A DNA stretch of 32,502 nt from a virus. The position numbers were made by a program, and so were the translations under genes. Below are positions 23,455 through 29,600 of this stretch, in pieces. Position 1 is the stretch's first letter, and every line of letters begins with the position of its first letter. A model generated the notes under the pieces. The model was given only the letters and a program-made list of their open reading frames with translations. It was not told the DNA's origin and made no database searches. The stretch spans positions 1 to 32,502 of the IMG/VR virus record IMGVR_UViG_3300017714_000077, one strand, 5' to 3'.

Positions 23455-24165
23455 ATGCTTGATCGTATGGCGAACATTGTTCGCGAGTCTTGGAAAGAAT
23501 TGCCAGTACTAAAACCTCTTAAAGTAAATAAAAAATATCAAAGTATTTACAAAGAGGTTGAAGGTGAATCTTTAATGATTCAAAATGAAATGTATAAATG
23601 CAAAGGATTGCGTAAAATACATTTGGAAGTAGCACATCTTGGGGCTCTAGATATTTTGCATTGTGTTTGGTTTCCAGACCCAGCATATAATTTACCTATA
23701 TTTGGTGCAGATATTGTTGCAAACAAGTCAATTGTTAGTGCTGCAATTGTAGACTTGTCACCAGTAGATGGATGGTCACCAGTATATACAGATATTGCGC
23801 CATTATCCACAAAATATAAATTTAGTAGACAGAGGAAGATTCCTCAATGGGGATCTATATTCTCACCATATTGTAAATTTATGAGTCTTGAGGAACCTGC
23901 AGAGAAGGAATTGTTTTTAGATTTGGTGGATAATTATTTGAAGATATTGTGCAAACATGTCAATACTAGTGAACCTCAAAATGAAACTCTTACCTCTGTA
24001 AAGATGAGGCATTATGGTCAAGTAAATTATTGTAGACAACAAAAAAAGAATGATAAGACACGAAGAATACTAGCAAAGTGTTTTAATGATAGTTGGGCAG
24101 ACAGATACATTGATACTGTATTATTCAATGAACCAAGAGATAAATATAAAAAAGATATAGATTGA
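23455..24165 (+). CDS. pcyA: Phycocyanobilin:ferredoxin oxidoreductase PcyA
   Basis: The 236-residue protein is clearly PcyA: LRKIHLEVAHLGALDILHCV, PIFGADIVANKSIVSAAIVD, WGSIFSPYCKF and NYCRQQKKNDKTRRILAKC. The residues known to matter in Synechocystis PcyA are present: H56 (H74), E58 (E76), H69 (H88) and D86 (D105), as is the Asn in KKNDK. The enzyme reduces biliverdin IX-alpha by four electrons from ferredoxin to phycocyanobilin, a phycobilisome chromophore. E58 argues for PcyA rather than phage PcyX. No heme oxygenase is nearby, so biliverdin must come from the host or from elsewhere in the genome. ATG at 23467 is an alternative start. The next gene follows after one base. Confidence 0.92.
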   Translation: MLDRMANIVRESWKELPVLKPLKVNKKYQSIYKEVEGESLMIQNEMYKCKGLRKIHLEVAHLGALDILHCVWFPDPAYNLPIFGADIVANKSIVSAAIVDLSPVDGWSPVYTDIAPLSTKYKFSRQRKIPQWGSIFSPYCKFMSLEEPAEKELFLDLVDNYLKILCKHVNTSEPQNETLTSVKMRHYGQVNYCRQQKKNDKTRRILAKCFNDSWADRYIDTVLFNEPRDKYKKDID

Positions 24166-24166
24166 T

Positions 24167-24919
24167 ATGGGAGTTGTTTTAGAGGATCTAAAAAAAGAGA
24201 GGAACCAACTCAATAAGGCATTGAAAATAATTCCTAAAAAGAAGGCTGCTGCTGAGGCTAAACGTGATAAGTTTCAAGCACCAGCTTTAGAGACTCAGAA
24301 GTTGGCAAAAAATAGTTGTGATAGTGCTAATGCAATAAAACAACAAATTATTTCTCTTGGTGGTAATACTGGAGTTAGCACATCTCTTTATGGAACTAGT
24401 GTATCTTCAATAACATCTTTATATGGTAATGTTGTCGGTCTTGCTACTACTGCGACAGGATCATCTGTGGGTGTTGTTGGATTGGGTTCTGCAATAATTG
24501 CCGTAGGATACATCTACGAAGATGTTATTAAGGGGTATGATTATCCTGTTATATCTGGTGAAAATTATGGTGCAGAATATCCTTGGTCAGGTGAAGGATA
24601 TTATGAAGTTACTAACAGTAATTTGGGTATTGGTAAAAGCACAGAGTTCTTTAGAAGTGGTGGATCTCAAATAGGTATTGTATTCCATCTAACTTCAATT
24701 GAGAGTGCTGTTACCACTTTAAAATCTCAATATTCTGTTGGATTAACTTCTGTCACTGATCAGTGTCTTGTTGCAACTGAAACTCAAGAAGCAAAGAGTG
24801 AGCAAGAATTTGTGATATGGAGTTTTGGACGCGAAGAACAAATTAAAAATGATCGCCTTGCAGAGATCGAGAATTCAGTTACTAGCGTTACAGATCAGCA
24901 GTATGGGGGTCCTTGGTAA
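24167..24919 (+). CDS. Unknown protein, possible virion component
   Basis: A 250-residue protein I cannot assign. Residues 1-65 are a charged helical, coiled-coil-prone region (LEDLKKERNQLNKALKIIPKK). The middle is rich in Gly, Ser, Thr and Val (VVGLATTATGSSVGVVGLGS) and could be a weak hydrophobic segment. Residues ~125-180 are Gly/Tyr-rich (YDYPVISGENYGAEYPWSGE), then a helical C-terminus. Similar coil-plus-GxS proteins occur among cyanophage tail genes. It starts one base after pcyA and therefore shares its transcript. Confidence covers the gene being real, not its role. Confidence 0.6.
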   Translation: MGVVLEDLKKERNQLNKALKIIPKKKAAAEAKRDKFQAPALETQKLAKNSCDSANAIKQQIISLGGNTGVSTSLYGTSVSSITSLYGNVVGLATTATGSSVGVVGLGSAIIAVGYIYEDVIKGYDYPVISGENYGAEYPWSGEGYYEVTNSNLGIGKSTEFFRSGGSQIGIVFHLTSIESAVTTLKSQYSVGLTSVTDQCLVATETQEAKSEQEFVIWSFGREEQIKNDRLAEIENSVTSVTDQQYGGPW

Positions 24920-24923
24920 TACT

Positions 24924-24935
24924 TGACCATGGTCA
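24924..24935. repeat. 12-base perfect palindrome upstream of tRNA-Leu
   Basis: TGACCATGGTCA reads the same on both strands. It lies in the 40-base gap between the unknown gene and the tRNA. As RNA it gives only a 4-bp stem, so it is not a convincing terminator; a protein-binding site is possible but unproven. Confidence 0.4.
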
Positions 24936-24959
24936 TATCCTGTGTTATATTTTTTGTTT

Positions 24960-25044
24960 GGGAGTGTGGCGGAATCGGTAGACGCACCAGACTTAAAATC
25001 TGTTGGGAGTTAATCCCGTGGGGGTTCAAGTCCCCCTACTCCTA
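24960..25044 (+). tRNA. tRNA-Leu (anticodon UAA)
   Basis: An 85-base class II tRNA. The acceptor stem is 24960-24966 with 25037-25043 (with two G-U pairs), discriminator A25044. The D-arm region is typical of Leu (GGCGGAATCGGTAGACGC). The anticodon loop CTTAAAA gives UAA at 24994-24996, the long variable arm is GGGA-GTTAA-TCCC, and the T arm is GGGGG-TTCAAGT-CCCCC. CCA is not encoded. It reads UUA, a codon frequent in this AT-rich phage and rarer in higher-GC Synechococcus hosts, so it probably supports late protein synthesis. Confidence 0.95.
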
Positions 25045-25049
25045 CCTAA

Positions 25050-25057
25050 ACTAAATA
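25050..25057 (+). promoter_or_regulatory. Late-promoter-like motif after the tRNA
   Basis: ACTAAATA resembles the T4 late element with two differences and lies 19 bases before the next ATG, in the 31-base gap after tRNA-Leu. It would serve the small gene and the two-domain carbohydrate-cluster-like gene. Confidence 0.4.
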
Positions 25058-25075
25058 TTAAGAAATGGTAACATA

Positions 25076-25366
25076 ATGAAGTTAAAGTTAACTAAATCAT
25101 TTTGTTGGTCTCTTGCAGAATCAACTGAACGAATAGTTACCATGTACTTTATAAATGACATTCCATTTACTTGGGATGAGTTGACAGAGGATCAAGAAGT
25201 AGATTATTCTTGTAAGATTGCTGCAGATACTCATAGAAAGGGGTATAGATATACCCCAGAAGATTTGTTCCGTTCTTCGGGATATTTAATTATGGAAGAA
25301 TGCCATCCTTGCTTTTTTGATTTAGATTTAGAGAATCCTGAAATCTTGGCAGAATTAGAAGATTAA
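25076..25366 (+). CDS. Unknown small protein (96 aa)
   Basis: I do not recognise this gene. The protein is acidic with a short basic start (MKLKLTKSFCWSL), aromatic residues in the middle (MYFINDIPFTWDEL) and an acidic C-terminus (FFDLDLENPEILAELED). Four cysteines (C10, C46, C76, C79) include ECHPC near the end, but they do not form an obvious zinc motif. It has a plausible late motif upstream and lies 9 bases before the next gene. Small cyanophage genes of this type often vary between isolates. Confidence 0.6.
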   Translation: MKLKLTKSFCWSLAESTERIVTMYFINDIPFTWDELTEDQEVDYSCKIAADTHRKGYRYTPEDLFRSSGYLIMEECHPCFFDLDLENPEILAELED

Positions 25367-25375
25367 CGGATTATT

Positions 25376-26473
25376 ATGTTCGATTCACAAATATACAATT
25401 ATGACTCTGATAAATATCGCTTCCGTGATATTATATTGGAATCTATTCAAAAATATTATCCAGACGTAATTGATCTGGAGCACCTTCATGAAGTGGTTCC
25501 ATATAAGTTAGTTGGAGATCTTGTCAAAAAAATTGGTAAAGATATTGCAGACACTGATTTTTATCAAATATTTGATGGACTAATTGCTGAGGAAGTTCTC
25601 CCACTATTACCGACAGATGTTCTTGTTCAGAGATTTGGTAATATTAGAATAAATGTTCCAGATCAAGATAGGATTGGGGCTGTCCTCCCCTTCCACCAAG
25701 GTAAGTGGGTTGGTAATGGTTTGGGGTTGAGAACAATATGGTTACCCTTTACTGATGCCTATGATTCTAATTCTCTACAGATACTTGACATAGAGAAGAG
25801 TAGATGGATTACTGAAGGTTGTCTCAAAGAAAATTGGGATTATCAAAGATTTCAACATTTTTGTTTAAATCATTGTAAACCTGTCAATATAACTCAGAAT
25901 CAGTTTTTGATGTTCACTCAGGAGAATATTCATGGTGCAGTTCCAAATCGAACTGGTAAGACTAGAATAAGTATTGATGTTAGGGTTCTCCTTAGAGGTG
26001 GACAACCTCATAGGAAATGGCCAGGAGCATATTTTAGAATTCTTGGTGATACAGATATTCAGTCAAGGAATGTTTCTATTCTGGATCACGAGAATGTCGT
26101 CATGTATGCAGAATACGAGGGATTTAAAACTAGTCATATAGACTTACACTTTCAGACTTTAACCGTTAAAGATTATTGTAATAGGATGGGATATGCATTC
26201 CCACATCAAACTGGTGATAATGAAGGAAGAGATCATACATATTTGGAGTACCTAATTAAGCAGGATACTTTAGATCATATTTTAATGTTTAGTATATTTT
26301 CTCTTCCCGATAATATTGATAGAAGAAAATATTTAATGAATCTGTCTTTAGAATATGGTTGCAAGTTACACTTCGCTAACGAAGAATTTGTCTTAGACAG
26401 TGAAGATATGCTACATAAAATAGAATATTTACGCAGTTTTACTGCAGATTGGAGTAGTCCTGTATGCAAATAA
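25376..26473 (+). CDS. 2OG-Fe(II) oxygenase fused to a sporadic-carbohydrate-cluster (LIC12192-like) domain
   Basis: A 365-residue protein in two parts. Residues ~1-210 resemble the 'sporadic carbohydrate cluster' oxygenases: VLPFHQGKWVGNGLGLRTIW with H107-Q-G109, LPFTDAYDSNSLQIL, and IHGAVPNRTGKTRISIDVRV with distal H186 and 2OG-binding candidate R197. The usual HxD/E acid is Gly109. Residues ~240-345 resemble the LIC12192 family (TLTVKDYCNRMGYAF, LDHILMFSIFSLPDNIDRRK, CKLHFANEEFVL). In bacteria these two families lie side by side in O-antigen-type clusters; here they appear fused. Substrate unknown, probably a sugar or glycan precursor. Family assignment is from memory of motifs. It overlaps the next gene by 10 bases. 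Confidence 0.6.
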   Translation: MFDSQIYNYDSDKYRFRDIILESIQKYYPDVIDLEHLHEVVPYKLVGDLVKKIGKDIADTDFYQIFDGLIAEEVLPLLPTDVLVQRFGNIRINVPDQDRIGAVLPFHQGKWVGNGLGLRTIWLPFTDAYDSNSLQILDIEKSRWITEGCLKENWDYQRFQHFCLNHCKPVNITQNQFLMFTQENIHGAVPNRTGKTRISIDVRVLLRGGQPHRKWPGAYFRILGDTDIQSRNVSILDHENVVMYAEYEGFKTSHIDLHFQTLTVKDYCNRMGYAFPHQTGDNEGRDHTYLEYLIKQDTLDHILMFSIFSLPDNIDRRKYLMNLSLEYGCKLHFANEEFVLDSEDMLHKIEYLRSFTADWSSPVCK

Positions 26474-26634
26474 AAATTTGGTACAGTGAGGAGATGCATC
26501 AATGGCGTTGGATTCTCACAAATGACGACGATAACTATCTACAAGAATCTGGTCAACAGAAGTATCTTGCAGAAGCAATGGCAGATATAACTGCCACGGT
26601 TGAGTACGTTTTAGAGTGTAATCAATCTGAATAA
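26464..26634 (+). CDS. Small conserved cyanophage-type protein (56 aa)
   Basis: An open frame from ATG 26464, overlapping the previous stop by 10 bases, to TAA at 26632-26634. The product starts MQIKIWYSEEMHQWRWIL, continues with an acidic turn (TNDDDNYLQESG) and ends in a helix (QKYLAEAMADITATVEYVL). The strand-turn-helix pattern with QWRW resembles small unknown proteins I associate with T4-like cyanophages, but the function is unknown. Coding is supported by the overlap, the clean amphipathic pattern and the late promoter that begins right at its stop. Confidence 0.6.
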   Translation: MQIKIWYSEEMHQWRWILTNDDDNYLQESGQQKYLAEAMADITATVEYVLECNQSE

Positions 26635-26637
26635 ATA
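26630..26637 (+). promoter_or_regulatory. Late promoter before the giant tail fibre gene
   Basis: AATAAATA matches 7 of 8 bases of the T4 late element, 30 bases before the ATG at 26667. It overlaps the stop codon of the 56-residue gene. Confidence 0.55.
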
Positions 26638-26666
26638 AAACATAGCAATAGTACTTGTGGAATAAA

Positions 26667-29600
26667 ATGGGTCTTAGTCGCTTAGATAATTTTCTGAAAA
26701 ATAGTAGAGGAGATATCCTTTACGTTGATCCTTCAAGTATTGACTCGACGGATAGTATTGAAAACCAAGGTAACTCTTTGGTTAGACCCTTCAAAACTAT
26801 CCAAAGGGCATTAATTGAAGCAGCAAGATTCTCTTACCAGAAGGGATTTGACAATGATAGGTTCAGTAGAACAACTATCATTGTATATCCTGGCGAGCAC
26901 CTGATTGATAATAGACCAGGTTGGATACCCATACATGATAATCCACAAGGCGGAAATAATTATTTGACTCGTAGTGGATCTGCATCCAATGCGTTATCCG
27001 AATTTACTTTGGATACTAATTTTGATATTGATGATCCAGACAACGATCTCTACAAGATGAACTCGGTATACGGGGGTGTGATTATTCCCCGTGGTACATC
27101 TATCGTTGGATTGGATCTTCGTAAAACTAAAATTAGACCAAAGTTTGTACCAGATCCTTCTGATACTGATATTAGTAGAACTTGTTTGTTCCGTGTAACG
27201 GGTACTTGTTACTTCTATCAGTTTACTTTCTTTGACGCTGACCCAAGTTCTAGAGTATTTAAAGATTACAGCACCTCTATTTTTGTACCCAATTTCTCTC
27301 ACCACAAGTTAACTTGTTTTGAGTATGCTGATGGTGTAAACCCTGTCGCTTTTAATGATTCATTCCTTAACTATAACACCACAAGGACTGACCTAGATCT
27401 TTACTATCAAAGAATTGGTCTAGCATTTGGTGCTTCTAGTGGAAGAGAGATTGGTCCTGACACTCCAGATAGTGGGGTTGACATTCAGACCAAGGTTGAT
27501 GAATTTAGAATCGTTGGTTCTAAAGGTGAGAATATTGGTATTAGTAGTATTAAGGCGGGTAATGGTGTAACTGCAAACACCACAATTACTGTGGATCTTG
27601 TAGAAGAACTCGATGGACTGGACGTTGATACTCCTATAAGAATTGAGGGTGTTCCTACTGGTGGATATAATGGTTCATTTGTAATTAATTCTGTTGAGAG
27701 TAAAACTAGAATTAATTACGAGGTCTCTAGTCCTCCAGCAAATCCTCTACCTTCAATTGTTGCTGGATCTGCAACCCTGAATATTGTTGTTGACTCGGTA
27801 ACTTCTGCTTCTCCATATATCTTTAACTGTTCATTGAGATCAGTATTTGGTATGTGTGGTCTCCATGCTGATGGTAGCAAGGCGACTGGATTTAAGTCGA
27901 TGGTTGTAGCTCAATTCACTGGAATTGGTCTACAAAAAGATGATGAGGCATTTGTAAAATATAACGCAATATCTGGTGTATATGAAGATTCTACCGCTGT
28001 AGAGAACTTACATACAGATACATCTGCTGTTTATAAACCAGATTATGAGAACTTCCACATTAAGGGGTCTAATGATGCCTTCTTGCAGTTGGTCTCAGTA
28101 TTTGCTATTGGATATGCTAACCACTTCCTGTCGGATACTGGTGGTGATATGTCTATCACCAACTCTAACTCTAACTTTGGAGCAAAAGCATTAATTTGTG
28201 TCGGATTTAGAAATAATGCCTTCCCTAGAGATGATACGGGATTTATCACTCACATCCTTCCACCACAAGAACTTACTACAGATGAAGTAAACCTTGAGTG
28301 GGAAGCAATTGACGTTGCAAGAACAGTTTCTGTAGGACAAACCAGCAGATTATATTTGTATAATCAGTTCAATGCTAATGTCTCACCACAATCTGTAATT
28401 CAAGGATATAGAATTGGTGCAAAAAATCAGGATAGATTGAAGGTTATCATTAATATTAATGGTCAACCTGAGGTTAAACAAGCAGATATTATTATGCCCG
28501 AAACACAGGGCACTGGTGTCTTTGAGACAACTGCTACCAAAATACACACTGTTGGTAGAACTGCCATCGGTATTAATAGTATTACTTCTAATATATTCAC
28601 TCTTACACAACCACACTCATTTATCAGTGGGGAATCTCTCAGAATTTTGAGTGATGATGGAGAACTTCCTGATGGTTTAGACCATAATAGACTTTATTAT
28701 GCAATTACCGCTGGTATTAATACTGACCAAGTTAAGTTGGGTCAAACTCTTAATGATACAATCAGTGCTTCTGCTGTAACTGTAAACAGTAAAGGTGGTA
28801 TTCTTCAAATTGAATCCAGAGTATCTGATAAGAAGTCTGGAGACATTGCTCACCCAGTACAATATGATGACACTCAACAGCAATGGTATGTTCAGGTAAG
28901 TGAAGACAGTACAAAAAATAATATTTACAGCACTATCGTTGGATTAGGAACATTATCTCTTGGAGATGCATCTCCAAAGACATTCATTTCTAGAACTCCA
29001 GATAATAGATCACTTGAAGATAAAATCTACAAAGTTAGATATGTTGTACCTAGAGATTCTTCTGTTCTTGGTAGACCACCAGAAGATTCTTTCGTACTTC
29101 AAGAATCTGGACAAACAGTTGGACTTACTAATAATGAAATCTCCAAGTTTAAGAGTGTAAGTCCTGTTATTCTTTCTAACAGTTCTGAATTAAGAAACCC
29201 TAGAATGCTCGCAAGTGCTGTCTGGGATGCCACTAGTGGTATTGCTACTATACACACAGAAGTACCACACCAGTTATCTACTGGTTCTCAAGTTCAGATC
29301 TTCAATGTTGTATCTACAGCAAACACTACTGGTATTGCAAACACTGGATTTAACGGTGTATTTGCGGTTACTGGAAGACCAGATAGAAAAGCGTTTACTG
29401 TTGGTCTCAATACTAACCCTGGACAGTTTGATAACAATACTGATTTAAGAACTACGGATCTTCCTAGGTATGAGAGAAAGAATCTTAATAACACATTATT
29501 TGTATATAAGAAGGAAGAAGTTCAGGAATATATTCCAAATGCGAAAGATGGTGTTTATCACTTAACCTTAATTGATGCATCTTCTAAACCTGCTGTCACT

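Noticed and set aside
23455-24165. PcyX or PebS instead of PcyA
   Set aside because: The Glu equivalent to E76 (E58), both His and D86 are present, and long PcyA-specific stretches match; PebS sequence is quite different.
24924-24956. Terminator made of the palindrome and following T-run
   Set aside because: The stem would be only 4 bp with a 4-base loop, and the T-run is about 12 bases away.
24960-25044. tRNA as prophage attachment site
   Set aside because: No integrase or flanking repeat is seen, and T4-like cyanophages are lytic.
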